DNA of 64,000 nucleotides from Cellvibrio sp. KY-GH-1 (lineage in GTDB: Bacteria; Pseudomonadota; Gammaproteobacteria; Pseudomonadales; Cellvibrionaceae). The notes beneath the pieces are model-generated. The model was not told the origin of the DNA. It worked only from the letters and a program-made list of their open reading frames with translations, and did not search any database. The DNA lies in contig NZ_CP031728.1 of the NCBI RefSeq assembly GCF_008806975.1, forward strand, positions 3,307,501 to 3,371,500, read 5' to 3'. The first letter of the stretch is position 1, and each line of letters begins with the position of its first letter. Positions 36,128-45,635 of this stretch are shown in pieces. The translations under genes were made by a program, and so were the position numbers.

Positions 36128-36754
36128 TTATTTTTGCATCTCGTAGGTGAATTTGTTTTTAACACCTGGCACTTCAACCGGCTTGCCATCCACTACTTTC
36201 GGCTTGTATTTGAACTTCAGCGCTGCTTTCACAGATGCCCGGTTAAATACAGTTGTTGGCTTGCCATCTTTGGTAATACATTGGTCAGGTATTGGCTGCG
36301 GATCGCGCGTGGTTCCGGTTTCAGTTACGGTGTAAACAACTGTGCAGAAACCTTCAATGCCACGAGACAGCGCAGTGCTTGGGTATTCCGGCGGCACTTT
36401 AACGATTGGCAAATACTCGCCTTCGCTAAACGCCAAAGAATTACCACCTACATCAATATCAGCCTTCGCAATGGGTGCGCTCATATTTAATGCGTCACCA
36501 GATACATCAGGAGCATCGAACTCAGGTTCAGGCAAATCAGGAGGAGTCTCTGGTTCTTGAGGCTTTTCCGGCTTCGCGTCGTCCATACGAGTTTCAATTT
36601 TTGTGTTGCTCATGCGAATATCTGGAATCTTCACAGATTTTGTTTCATCTGGAGGAGCAAACTCAGTGTTTACCAGACTATTCATCAAGTACAGGAGCCC
36701 CAACGTGGTTATTACCCCGAGGACTCCCGCTATGGTTACTTTAGTAGGATTCAT
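36128..36754 (-). CDS. TonB energy-transducing protein
   Basis: 208 residues. An N-terminal membrane anchor (VTIAGVLGVITTLGLLYLM) is followed by a Pro/Glu-rich spacer (KPEKPQEPETPPDLPEPE) and the C-terminal domain with EYLPIVKVPPEYPSTALSRGIEGFCTVVYTVTETG and a terminal FKYKPKVVDG. It spans the periplasm and transmits energy from ExbB/ExbD to receptors. The short spacer resembles TonB2-type proteins. It lies six bases after exbD within the same operon. Confidence 0.9.
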   Translation of the reverse strand: MNPTKVTIAGVLGVITTLGLLYLMNSLVNTEFAPPDETKSVKIPDIRMSNTKIETRMDDAKPEKPQEPETPPDLPEPEFDAPDVSGDALNMSAPIAKADIDVGGNSLAFSEGEYLPIVKVPPEYPSTALSRGIEGFCTVVYTVTETGTTRDPQPIPDQCITKDGKPTTVFNRASVKAALKFKYKPKVVDGKPVEVPGVKNKFTYEMQK

Positions 36755-36759
36755 AGCTG

Positions 36760-37164
36760 CTATTTCTTCTCAGTAGAAACGTTTACGTCAGTTACGCCAG
36801 CCTTGCGCGCAGCATTAGCCACTTCAACCACAAATTTTAAGTCAGCATCTTTATCCGACTGAATAGAGATTGCCCCTTTTGGGTTGTCTGCACGCATACG
36901 CTCGATTGCTTGACGAAGATTTCGCGGATCGATTTTTTTCTTATCAATCCAGATTTCGTTGTCAGCACCCACCGCAATAAGAATGCTCGCATTGGGCTTA
37001 TCATCTGCCGTAATAGCATCGGGTCGCGTTACGTCTTTGCCGGTTTCTTTGATGAATGTTGCAGTAACGATGAAGAAGATCAACATAATAAACACGACGT
37101 CCAACATGGGCGTCAGGTCAATTGCTTGAGCCTCTTCTTCACGCTTTGGATTATTCCTGCTCAT
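36760..37164 (-). CDS. ExbD/TolR-family biopolymer transporter
   Basis: 134 residues with one membrane helix (DLTPMLDVVFIMLIFFIVTATF) whose Asp in LDVVF is the conserved proton-path residue. The periplasmic part ends AARKAGVTDVNVSTE. With the ExbB proteins it forms the proton-driven motor for TonB. It lies six bases before tonB and 55 bases after the smaller ExbB gene. Confidence 0.92.
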   Translation of the reverse strand: MSRNNPKREEEAQAIDLTPMLDVVFIMLIFFIVTATFIKETGKDVTRPDAITADDKPNASILIAVGADNEIWIDKKKIDPRNLRQAIERMRADNPKGAISIQSDKDADLKFVVEVANAARKAGVTDVNVSTEKK

Positions 37165-37219
37165 GAGACATCTCTTTCATACAGGTTAAATTTCTCGACC
37201 AAACTACGGATCACTACAA

Positions 37220-37747
37220 TCAGTGATCCATAGTTAAATGGTCTGCAAACAATGCCTTTTCGCTATCTGCGACACGGGTTAAATAGGTGTTTGCAAACAC
37301 ACCAGAGATCGCAGCAACCATTCCCGCCATTGTGGGAATCGTTGCCTTAGAAACCCCGCCAGCCATAGACTTGGCATCACCACCACCCGTATTTGCGAGA
37401 ACACCAAACACGTCGATCATACCTGTAACCGTACCCAGCAATCCCATTAAAGGGCAAATGGCAACCATTGCTGCAATAAAATCCAGGTTTTCACTAATCT
37501 TTCCATCCATACGCGAAATCATCGCCATACGAATTTGGTGGGCGTTCCAAGATTTGCGTTCTTTCCTGGATTCCCAAATATTTAATTGCCCCTGAATCTC
37601 ACCTCTCAGACCACCTTTGAAAAATAGCACTCTCTCAAATATGAGTACCCACATTACAAAAGTTAGGGCGGCGATGAGATACATCACAAAGCCACCCTGA
37701 TCCAAGAAAGCTTTTAGAGGGCTAAGAGCATCCACTAAAGCCTGCAT
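37220..37747 (-). CDS. MotA/TolQ/ExbB proton channel protein (short)
   Basis: 175 residues with three membrane segments: GGFVMYLIAALTFVMWVLIFERVLF, DFIAAMVAICPLMGLLGTVTGMIDVF and ATIPTMAGMVAAISGVFANTYL. The PLMGLLGTVTGM segment is the family signature. It probably forms the pentameric ExbB core of the TonB motor in the inner membrane. The operon holds a second, longer ExbB-like protein, as in Vibrio-type TonB2 loci. Confidence 0.92.
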   Translation of the reverse strand: MQALVDALSPLKAFLDQGGFVMYLIAALTFVMWVLIFERVLFFKGGLRGEIQGQLNIWESRKERKSWNAHQIRMAMISRMDGKISENLDFIAAMVAICPLMGLLGTVTGMIDVFGVLANTGGGDAKSMAGGVSKATIPTMAGMVAAISGVFANTYLTRVADSEKALFADHLTMDH

Positions 37748-37757
37748 GGTTTATCTC

Positions 37758-39131
37758 CTACTTGCGCTCAGCGTTTTCAGCAATAATACCCGTCGTTTGC
37801 TCATCCAATACATGAGTTACTGACTTCGCACGACCATTTACCAACGTATGCATCAGAACCATTGGGATAGCCACTAACAAGCCCTGAACAGTAGTAATCA
37901 ATGCTGCAGAGATACCGCCTGCCATGTTTTTAGGATCACCAGCACCGAAGATGGTAATCGCCTGGAAGGTAGTAATCATACCGGTTACTGTACCTAACAG
38001 ACCCAGCAGAGGAGCAACTGCAGCGATAATTTTAAGAATCGCCAAACCACTTTCGATTGCTGGACGCTCTTTCAAAACGGCTTCTTCGAGTTTTAACTCT
38101 AAAGTTTCAGCGTCAACATTTTTATTTTCCTGCGCAACTTTCAATACGCGACCCAGCGGATTGTTAGTATTAGGGTTCGCTGAATTTTTGAGCTGCGATT
38201 TAACTTTTGCACTCATTGCGAAGAGCACAAGAATGCGCCACAAGCCCAACAAAATACCGAAAATGCCTACGTAAACAATTACCCAGCCTACTGAACCACC
38301 TTGATCCAAATATTCTTTAAATGTCGGCTTTTGAATCAGCGCAGACAATAATTGACCACCAACAGGACCTGTTGGATCGATACCTAAGTCAACCACACCT
38401 GATGTTGCACTTTGCAATGCACTAGCAGACTGGAGCATAGCTGAATCAGGTTGACGAGCTAACTCTTCAATTTTGCCATCTGCATAGCTCAAGTAAGCGC
38501 CATTTGAAACCAAATTGTAAGCACCGACACGAACGATTTCTTGCGATGCAGACTCGCCATTTGGCTTGACAACATTACCCGTGAACTTAACCACACGACC
38601 AGTCTCAACCATTTCACGTTGAACTTCGTACCACAGACGCTCAATTTCTTCGATGTCTGGCAACTGGGTACTGCCGTTCATTTTTTCGATCAATGTATCC
38701 AAGAAGTCACCACGATTCGGCAACTGTGCGCTCACCAGAGAGGTTTCCAACGTCGCGCGCAAGTCACCAGCAGTCGAGGTCAAGTGACCAAAAAGCTCGC
38801 GCATTGAGCCCAAACGCTCAGTCAATTGATTTTTCTTTTGGGTAACCAGTAATTGCTGTTCAGCGTACTTTTTCTCTAACGCTTGTGAGCGAGCCTCTTC
38901 GGCTTGACGGGTTGCTTTAGCTTGAGCCAATAAATTTGCTTGACCCGCTTTATCGCGTGCAAACTCAGCTTCACGTTGCTTATGCTCAGCAGACTCACTG
39001 ATTTGGGATTTTTTTACCATATCCAACAACTGGTCAAGAGACTGCGCCTTATCTTGCGCGACCGCAAAACTAGCACTCATTACACCAGCAGCAGCGAGCA
39101 TCAAGCAGCTTTTAACAAACTTCATTTTCAT
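37758..39131 (-). CDS. MotA/TolQ/ExbB proton channel protein with N-terminal periplasmic domain (TtpC-like)
   Basis: 457 residues. A signal peptide (AAAGVMSASFAVAQ) and a long helical periplasmic domain (Q/K/E/A-rich coiled coil, residues 50-130) precede three membrane segments (GWVIVYVGIFGILLGLWRI, IIAAVAPLLGLLGTVTGMITTF, TTVQGLLVAIPMVLMHTLV). This matches TtpC, the extra component of TonB2 complexes that couples with TonB and receptors. Starts four bases inside the DUF3450 stop, so it is coupled. Regulation not visible. Confidence 0.85.
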   Translation of the reverse strand: MKMKFVKSCLMLAAAGVMSASFAVAQDKAQSLDQLLDMVKKSQISESAEHKQREAEFARDKAGQANLLAQAKATRQAEEARSQALEKKYAEQQLLVTQKKNQLTERLGSMRELFGHLTSTAGDLRATLETSLVSAQLPNRGDFLDTLIEKMNGSTQLPDIEEIERLWYEVQREMVETGRVVKFTGNVVKPNGESASQEIVRVGAYNLVSNGAYLSYADGKIEELARQPDSAMLQSASALQSATSGVVDLGIDPTGPVGGQLLSALIQKPTFKEYLDQGGSVGWVIVYVGIFGILLGLWRILVLFAMSAKVKSQLKNSANPNTNNPLGRVLKVAQENKNVDAETLELKLEEAVLKERPAIESGLAILKIIAAVAPLLGLLGTVTGMITTFQAITIFGAGDPKNMAGGISAALITTVQGLLVAIPMVLMHTLVNGRAKSVTHVLDEQTTGIIAENAERK

Positions 39132-39910
39132 TGTGCTGCCTCCGGAGCCTGAATAGGCATAGTCATAATATCTTTGGTTGCCTGATCACGGGCAATTTTC
39201 AAGCCTTTAAGAATTTCACTGTTATAAGACGCATCCAAAGGCAACCACGCTTTTTGAGCGGAATCCCAGTAGCCGCTGGATTGAGCATCTGTAGTTTGAT
39301 ACATCAGAGAAATACGTCCAACACGCAGAATGTTAACTTCACGATCCTGCCCGTCTATCGACAAAGTAGTTTTGTACGCTTCGATAGTGCTGCCGTAAGC
39401 AGATTCAATTTTGTAAGCTTCGAGCACTTGGCGGAATTTTTCAGATACGGAGATATCAGCGCGATCCTGATTGGTACGCAGCATAGCGATACGATCTTTA
39501 CGCTCGTCTAGAGAGAAAGGCTTATCCAGAGCTACGAATTGCTCGAGGCTGTCCAGCATACGGAAAATTAATGGCTGAATTTGACGCTCAATTACAGTCA
39601 CTTTTTCAATAGATTGATCCAGCTCAGTAACCACGGTCAGTTGCTTGGCAACTTGCTTTTCCATTTGGGCGTTGAAAACACGCAGATCGTCGATCAGTTT
39701 GTTCTGGCTTTTAAACTCTTGCGTCAGATCGTCAGTTTCCTGAGCCAGTCTGTCGATACGCTTTTGAGACTCTTGCGCCAAAGTTGTTTTGGCTTGGCCC
39801 GCCTGGAGCACTGCATCCAGACTTTGATCTGCCATGGCAACGCTTCCCATTAGCGCGCCGGCAGAAAGCATGGTGGTAATAGCCACTGCTTTCAATCGCT
39901 GCTTTTTCAT
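39128..39910 (-). CDS. DUF3450 exported coiled-coil protein
   Basis: 260 residues. A signal peptide (TTMLSAGALMGSVAMA) leads to a long coiled coil (KRIDRLAQETDDLTQEFKSQNKLIDDLRVFNAQMEKQVAKQ) followed by a small beta-rich end with VGRISLMYQTTDAQSSGYWD. DUF3450 proteins are periplasmic and occur beside the TtpC-type TonB system; function uncertain. It is the first gene of the six-gene operon. A palindrome 34-53 bases upstream could be its operator. Confidence 0.88.
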   Translation of the reverse strand: MKKQRLKAVAITTMLSAGALMGSVAMADQSLDAVLQAGQAKTTLAQESQKRIDRLAQETDDLTQEFKSQNKLIDDLRVFNAQMEKQVAKQLTVVTELDQSIEKVTVIERQIQPLIFRMLDSLEQFVALDKPFSLDERKDRIAMLRTNQDRADISVSEKFRQVLEAYKIESAYGSTIEAYKTTLSIDGQDREVNILRVGRISLMYQTTDAQSSGYWDSAQKAWLPLDASYNSEILKGLKIARDQATKDIMTMPIQAPEAAQ

Positions 39911-39943
39911 AATCCCCCCAACTGGGTTTCAATCAAGTGAGTT

Positions 39944-39963
39944 TGTGACAACCAGCTGTCACA
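39944..39963. promoter_or_regulatory. Candidate operator palindrome upstream of TonB operon
   Basis: TGTGACA and TGTCACA are perfect seven-base inverted arms separated by six bases, 34-53 bases upstream of the DUF3450 start. The spacing does not fit CRP (five-base arms, six-base spacer). Identity of the binding protein is unknown. Confidence 0.3.
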
Positions 39964-40178
39964 GACGCGTTATCCACGTAGCCCCAAAAACGGGGCAGCT
40001 AAGAACGCCGGCATTGTAATAAGCGCTATCACCTACTTCCAATGATTTATCCTTAAGCTTTTTACGTGTGTATTTTGGTATCAACCCGGTAACACGACAT
40101 TGCTTTCAATAAGTGCACCGGTAACACAAAAATTCTTTTTAATCTGTGCGCCAACCTTTATTGCTGCACCGGCAGCAA

Positions 40179-40709
40179 TTACGCAGACTCCCTACTCGCT
40201 GTTGGCTGCTTTTGAAATACAAGAAACTCATGTGGCAACTCTGCAGAAGCATCGCCCGCCGTTACCGACTCAAGTTTCCATTGCACATCGGACATTTCAG
40301 GAAAGAATGCATCCCCTTCACAGTCAATATTGATGCGAGTTAAATACACGGTATCAACGGAATCGAGGGTTGCACGATAAATCTCGGCGCCACCAATAAT
40401 CACCGCCTCAGCTTTTGCGCCTGCTACTTCAGAGGACGCCTTGCCAGCCTCAAGCACCGCTTTCGCAATCGAATCCACAACAATCACTCCTTCGGCCGCA
40501 GACCAATCCGGATCACGAGTTATAACTATATTCGTCCTTCCAGGGAGAGGGCGACCAATAGACTCATAAGTCTTGCGCCCCATAATGATGGGCTTACCAA
40601 AAGTAACAGCCTTGAAATATTTAAGGTCCTGCGGAAGATGCCACGGCAATTGATTATTGCGGCCAATAACACCATTTCTGGCAGCCGCGACTATGATGGC
40701 CAATTTCAT
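40179..40709 (-). CDS. folA: Dihydrofolate reductase FolA
   Basis: 176 residues. Seen: IIVAAARNGVIGRNNQLPWHLPQDLKYFKAVT with the catalytic Asp after LPQ, then PIIMGRKTYESIGRPLPGRTNIVITRD and the NADPH-binding stretch AEAVIIGGAEIYRATL. It reduces dihydrofolate to tetrahydrofolate. It follows thyA, which regenerates dihydrofolate when making dTMP, so the two form a natural pair. Start ATG 40709. Confidence 0.95.
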   Translation of the reverse strand: MKLAIIVAAARNGVIGRNNQLPWHLPQDLKYFKAVTFGKPIIMGRKTYESIGRPLPGRTNIVITRDPDWSAAEGVIVVDSIAKAVLEAGKASSEVAGAKAEAVIIGGAEIYRATLDSVDTVYLTRINIDCEGDAFFPEMSDVQWKLESVTAGDASAELPHEFLVFQKQPTASRESA

Positions 40710-40766
40710 GCAGAGTCTTCGCCTTCTTATTTACAACTTATCTATGCCAACAACCAACGAACACCA

Positions 40767-41606
40767 CTAAATGGCAATAGGCGCAACTATACGCGGATGG
40801 GGTTGGTAACCTTCGAACTCAAAATCTTGCAGTTCATAGTCGAAAATCGACCCTGGTTTTCGAAGAATTCTAAGTGTAGGCAAGTTTTTCGGTTTGCGTG
40901 TTAATTGTTCGTAAACTATGTCGTCTGTAATGTGATTGTTATACAAATGGCAATCACCAAAGGTGTGAACGAAATCCCCCACACCGAGATCACACTGCTG
41001 CGCAATCATATGCGTCAACAGGGCATAGCTGGCGATATTAAAAGGGACCCCAAGAAAAAAGTCCGCGCTGCGCTGATAAAGCTGGCAAGACAACTTTCCT
41101 TCCGCCACATAAAATTGAAACAGTGTATGACAAGCCGCAAGCGCCATTCGCCCTTGCTTTACATTGTCTTGAGGACTCATTGACTCATCGGGTAAATCGG
41201 CCGGATTCCAGGCGCTGACGATGAGTCGGCGAGAATAAGGATTCTTTTTAATCTGCTCAATAACCTGGGAAATCTGATCGATAGTAGAGCCGTCCGGGCA
41301 AGCCCAACTGCGCCACTGCTTACCATATACAGGTCCAAGATCGCCGCTTTCGGTGGCCCATTCATTCCAGATACTACATCCACGCTCCTGCAACCAATTC
41401 ACATCCGTGCGCCCCTGCAGAAACCAAAGTAATTCGACGATAATGCTTTTTAGGTGGACCGTTTTAGTGGTGACCAGAGGAAATCCATCGTTGAGATTGA
41501 AACGCAGCTGACGCCCGAACACCGAGCGAGTCCCCGTACCAGTGCGATCACCGCGCTGAATCCCGTTTTCAACCACATCCCGCATCAATTCAAGATATTG
41601 TTTCAT
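40767..41606 (-). CDS. thyA: Thymidylate synthase ThyA
   Basis: 279 residues, standard length. Active-site Cys lies in [14 protein letters not shown]; other signatures are [65 protein letters not shown] and GDCHLYNNH. It methylates dUMP to dTMP with methylene-tetrahydrofolate. It is between lgt and folA in the order usual for pseudomonads and relatives. Confidence 0.97.
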   Translation of the reverse strand: MKQYLELMRDVVENGIQRGDRTGTGTRSVFGRQLRFNLNDGFPLVTTKTVHLKSIIVELLWFLQGRTDVNWLQERGCSIWNEWATESGDLGPVYGKQWRSWACPDGSTIDQISQVIEQIKKNPYSRRLIVSAWNPADLPDESMSPQDNVKQGRMALAACHTLFQFYVAEGKLSCQLYQRSADFFLGVPFNIASYALLTHMIAQQCDLGVGDFVHTFGDCHLYNNHITDDIVYEQLTRKPKNLPTLRILRKPGSIFDYELQDFEFEGYQPHPRIVAPIAI

Positions 41607-41633
41607 TCGCTCAAATTCGCTCTCTAAATTTTC

Positions 41634-42485
41634 TTACACTTTTTGCGATTGCCCGGATTTAGCCGCAAACCCGTAGGCATAAATAATCAAGCCAACACCT
41701 AATACAAACATAGGCACACAGAGCAGCTGCCCACGCGTCATCCAACCCAATAAATCAAACCCTATTCCCTGATCCGGTTCGCGCACAAACTCTACGCCGA
41801 AACGGAACAGCGAATAACCAATTAAAAACACACCTGAAGTCGCACAACGGGGTCTTGGTTTGGCTGAAAACCAGAAAACAATGATGAAAAGAACCAGCCC
41901 CTCAAGAAATGCCTGATAAAGCTGGCTTGGGTGGCGCGCAACGCCAACGGGGTCCATAGCTTTCGGGAACACCATCGCCCAAGAAACGTCGCTTACACGC
42001 CCCCAGAGCTCCTGACCAATAAAATTACCCATGCGACCAAAGCCCAAGCCCAACGGCACTATAGGTGCGACAAAATCCATCACACTGGTAAACGGGCGAT
42101 TAATTCGACGGGAATAGATAACCATCGCCACTATGACGCCGATTAAGCCGCCGTGAAATGACATACCGCCCTCCCATACACGCAACAGCCATAGAGGGTC
42201 TTGTAGCCACTTGTCAAAGTTATAGAAAAGCACATAGCCACAACGCCCTCCGAGGATGACCCCGAAAGCGCCATAGGTAATTAAATTTTCAACCTGCACC
42301 TTGGTCACGGGTGAGTTCGGCATCCGAGTCCGATAAACCGCAATTAGCCAGGCGCTCAGAAAGGCCAGCAGATACATAACGCCATACCAGTGCACGCTCA
42401 ACGGGCCAAGCGTGACATTGCCGAGATGTATGGGGTCTTTGAGCAACGTAAAGGCAACAGGATTGATATCTGGGTACTGCAGCAT
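41634..42485 (-). CDS. lgt: Prolipoprotein diacylglyceryl transferase Lgt
   Basis: 283 residues from ATG 42485, preceded by CAGG at five bases; a GTG two codons upstream is possible. Seven membrane segments. Signature residues appear in SVHWYGVMYLLAF, GRCGYVLFYNFD, GGMSFHGGLIGVIVA (catalytic His-Gly-Gly) and PLGLGFGRMGNFIGQELWGR. It attaches diacylglycerol to the lipobox cysteine of prelipoproteins, such as those encoded elsewhere in this window. Confidence 0.95.
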   Translation of the reverse strand: MLQYPDINPVAFTLLKDPIHLGNVTLGPLSVHWYGVMYLLAFLSAWLIAVYRTRMPNSPVTKVQVENLITYGAFGVILGGRCGYVLFYNFDKWLQDPLWLLRVWEGGMSFHGGLIGVIVAMVIYSRRINRPFTSVMDFVAPIVPLGLGFGRMGNFIGQELWGRVSDVSWAMVFPKAMDPVGVARHPSQLYQAFLEGLVLFIIVFWFSAKPRPRCATSGVFLIGYSLFRFGVEFVREPDQGIGFDLLGWMTRGQLLCVPMFVLGVGLIIYAYGFAAKSGQSQKV

Positions 42486-42573
42486 AAACACCTGAAAATC
42501 TAACTAACGCTTGAAGCGACATTATGGCGCAGTTTTATGACCGCACCGAGAAAGTAAATGTAAAGGGAGTCAT

Positions 42574-44841
42574 TTAATTACTATCGGAAGTTACCGGACG
42601 AATCAATCGGGTTAGGCCAGTGTCACGCAGCTCGCGCTCAATGTGCTCACGAATCTGATCGCCATTTGACATACGCATCACCTCTGCCAACAACTGCTTG
42701 GCACGCGCAAAAGTGATTCCGCGAATCACTGATTTAACCTTGGGCAGGTTGGTAGCGTTCATGGACAACACATCAAATCCCATAGCCATCAATAAAATTG
42801 CCGCACCAGGGTCGCCCGCAAGCTCACCACAGATACTGACGCTAATACCCGCATCGTGTGCGGCATAGACAATGTATTGCAACGCACGCAGGACCGCCGG
42901 ATGGAACGCCTGGTACAAATCCGCCACCTGCGCATTATTGCGATCCACCGCCAGTAAATACTGGGTAAGGTCATTGCTGCCCACTGATAAAAAATCTACC
43001 CGGCGCGACAACTCAGGAGCAAGGTAAACCACCGCGGGAACCTCGATCATCACCCCGACTTGGGGCTTACGCACGCGATAACCCTCCTCCAGCAATTCCT
43101 TGTACACCCTGGCGATTAACGCCCGTGAGGCTTCTACTTCCTGCATATTGGTAATCATCGGCAGAAGAATACGCAAATTATCCAAGCCTTCACTGGCTTT
43201 GATCATTGCGCGAATCTGCGCGAGGAAAATTTCCGGGTGATCCAAGGTAACTCGAATGCCGCGCCAACCAAGGAAAGGGTTGTCCTCCTCTATTGGGAAA
43301 TACGGCAGCGCTTTATCGCCACCAATATCGAGGGTGCGCATAGTGACAGCATGAGGGGCAAATGCCTCCAACTGCTCCCGGTAGATCGAACGCTGCTCCT
43401 CCTCGCTAGGGAAGCGATCGCGCAACAAGAACGGCACTTCCGTCCGGTAAAGGCCGACACCTTCCGCACCGCGCTCCAACGAGCGAACCACGTCCGCCAT
43501 TAGGCCGGTATTCACATGTAGCGGCAGGCGATATTTATCCGGTGTTTCACAGGGCAAGTTTTTCAAGGCCTCCAGCCCTTTTACCAGCGCCTGCTCTTCT
43601 AAATATATAGCCTTGTAATGTTTGCGCAATTGCGGATTGGGGTCGCAATAAACAGCGCCTTTGTAACCATCAACAATAATTGGACGACCATCGATCTGGG
43701 TAAAAGGCAGATCCACAGCGCCCATTACCGTGGGAATATCCATCGCCCTGGCCAAAATAGCCACATGCGAGTTGGATGAGCCTTGCACAGAAACCAATCC
43801 GGCGAGCTTTTCTTTGGGAATCTCGCCCAGCATGGAAGCTGTCAACTCCTCGCCAATTAAAATAGTTTTGTCCGGATAGACGCGAGCCTTCTGGTTGGAC
43901 TCTTGCAGATACTCCAACACCCTTCGCCCCAAATCACGCAAATCGGTAGCGCGCTCACGTAAGTAAGGGTCATTCATACTATTGAATATACTTTCATGTT
44001 CCAGAATGACCTCGCTCCAGGCATAAGCAGCCACAGCGCCTTTACGAATCCTTGCCACCACTTCGCCGCCAAGTGACGCATCATCCAGCATGGCTAAATA
44101 GGCATCAAAAAGCGCCTGCTCTTCACGATTAATTCGCTCTTTGAGCTTAATCCCTAGCGTTTTTATATCCTCGCGCACAGCAATAAGGCTACGCTGAAAA
44201 AAATCTATTTCTGCATCAACATTTTTACAAACCTGATAGGGTACTGAGCGCAAATCCGCCGATGGGGCGATTACCACCGCTTCCCCTATGGCAATACCCG
44301 ACGCCCCCGAAACCCCAACAAACTTGGACTGACTTGCCTTGTCACCAACAGGAATTACACCGCCGGTAGCCTCGGCATGGGCAATTACTCCCGCCAACTG
44401 AGCAGACATGGTTACCAAAAATGCTTCTTCACCTTCATCAAAGCGGCGCTGCTCCACTTGCTGAACTACCAGAACCCCCAGCACTTTTCGATGGTGAATA
44501 ATTGGAACACCAAGAAATGAGCTGTAGCGCTCTTCCCCCGTCTCCGGGAAATATTGATAGCTTGGATGAGCCTCTGCATGCTCAAGGTTGATAGGCTCCT
44601 CACGTACCACAACTCGCCCAACCAGCCCCTCACCTGCCCCCAAGCGAACCTTGCCCACCGCATCAGCGTTAAGGCCGTCAGTCGCCATAAGTACATAGTC
44701 GCCTTTCGGGTCGCGCAGGTAGACCGAGCAAACATGCGTTTTCATCGCCTGCTTCACGCGCGCCACAATAATCGCCAGCGCGCTCTTCATGTCGCGCGCA
44801 GCGTTTACTTCCTGAACTATGGAACGCAATGAGTTCAACAT
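42574..44841 (-). CDS. ptsP: Phosphoenolpyruvate-protein phosphotransferase PtsP (EI-Ntr)
   Basis: 755 residues. An N-terminal GAF domain (residues 1-165; LRSIVQEVNAARDMKSALAIIVARV) is fused to an enzyme I core. The phosphorylated His is in SSNSHVAILARAMDIPTVMG. The PEP-binding region shows EGVGLYRTEVPFLLRDRFP and SVGSNDLTQYLLAVDRNNAQV and ICGELAGDP. It starts the nitrogen-related phosphotransferase chain (to NPr and EIIA-Ntr), coordinating nitrogen, potassium and carbon. It is downstream of rppH in the conserved order. Confidence 0.95.
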   Translation of the reverse strand: MLNSLRSIVQEVNAARDMKSALAIIVARVKQAMKTHVCSVYLRDPKGDYVLMATDGLNADAVGKVRLGAGEGLVGRVVVREEPINLEHAEAHPSYQYFPETGEERYSSFLGVPIIHHRKVLGVLVVQQVEQRRFDEGEEAFLVTMSAQLAGVIAHAEATGGVIPVGDKASQSKFVGVSGASGIAIGEAVVIAPSADLRSVPYQVCKNVDAEIDFFQRSLIAVREDIKTLGIKLKERINREEQALFDAYLAMLDDASLGGEVVARIRKGAVAAYAWSEVILEHESIFNSMNDPYLRERATDLRDLGRRVLEYLQESNQKARVYPDKTILIGEELTASMLGEIPKEKLAGLVSVQGSSNSHVAILARAMDIPTVMGAVDLPFTQIDGRPIIVDGYKGAVYCDPNPQLRKHYKAIYLEEQALVKGLEALKNLPCETPDKYRLPLHVNTGLMADVVRSLERGAEGVGLYRTEVPFLLRDRFPSEEEQRSIYREQLEAFAPHAVTMRTLDIGGDKALPYFPIEEDNPFLGWRGIRVTLDHPEIFLAQIRAMIKASEGLDNLRILLPMITNMQEVEASRALIARVYKELLEEGYRVRKPQVGVMIEVPAVVYLAPELSRRVDFLSVGSNDLTQYLLAVDRNNAQVADLYQAFHPAVLRALQYIVYAAHDAGISVSICGELAGDPGAAILLMAMGFDVLSMNATNLPKVKSVIRGITFARAKQLLAEVMRMSNGDQIREHIERELRDTGLTRLIRPVTSDSN

Positions 44842-44894
44842 GAGACTTAAGGCTCGAATTAATTACCGGCTATCTGGCCGCTATTTTGATTTTT

Positions 44895-45398
44895 TTAGCG
44901 AGCACTGGGGGCTCGCCCCTCAAGCTGCGCATGGAATAGTGATAATTCCTTCAACGCGCGGCGATAAACATCACGCTTGAATGAAACAACTTTCCCTAAT
45001 GGATACCAGTAACTTACCCAGCGCCAATCATCAAACTCAGCTCGACCACCATTATCCAGGCTGACTTTATTGTCATCACTCAACAAACGGAGCAGGAACC
45101 ACTTTTGTTTCTGTCCCACACACAATGGCAGGGAGTTATGCCTGACCAAACGATGCGGCAATCGGTAGCGCAGCCAGCCGCGCGTGCAAGCGAGGATCTG
45201 AACATCTTGTTGACGCAAGCCAATTTCCTCATGTAACTCTCTAAATAATGCCTGCTCGGGAGTTTCGTTGGCGTTGATGCCACCTTGAGGAAATTGCCAC
45301 GCGTCCTGTCCGCCAACCCGGCGCGCCCACAACAGCTGTCCCTGGTCATTGGTTAATATGATGCCCACATTAGGGCGGAATCCGTCTGAATCTATCAC
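44895..45398 (-). CDS. rppH: RNA pyrophosphohydrolase RppH
   Basis: 167 residues from GTG 45398, where the product begins [17 protein letters not shown] as in known RppH; the longer frame adds 17 unrelated residues. The Nudix box is [20 protein letters not shown] plus IGL. Other landmarks are DAWQFPQGG and KWFLLRLL. It removes 5' pyrophosphate from mRNA, triggering decay. It lies 53 bases before ptsP, matching the pseudomonad arrangement. Confidence 0.95.
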   Translation of the reverse strand: MIDSDGFRPNVGIILTNDQGQLLWARRVGGQDAWQFPQGGINANETPEQALFRELHEEIGLRQQDVQILACTRGWLRYRLPHRLVRHNSLPLCVGQKQKWFLLRLLSDDNKVSLDNGGRAEFDDWRWVSYWYPLGKVVSFKRDVYRRALKELSLFHAQLEGRAPSAR

Positions 45399-45635
45399 AA
45401 GGAATTGTCCATAAATAAAGAGTTTGGCTGCAGGAAATGACAGAGGCATCGATAAATGCGGGCATATTCCTCAAAACAGCGTTTTCCGCACTATATCAGT
45501 CCTATTCAAAGCCGCAACCCTGAATCATGGATAAAACATTGAGCCTGTTTGTCGCGCCAGCTATCCTAGCGACCCTGCCGCTGCAGCAATCCGCTGCTCA
45601 CCCGGCGTTTGCGACTTTTACCGAGAGGACTTATC

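Noticed and set aside
39981-39996. GCCCC...GGGGC hairpin downstream of folA
   Set aside because: Five-base stem with no T tract, so not convincing as a terminator.
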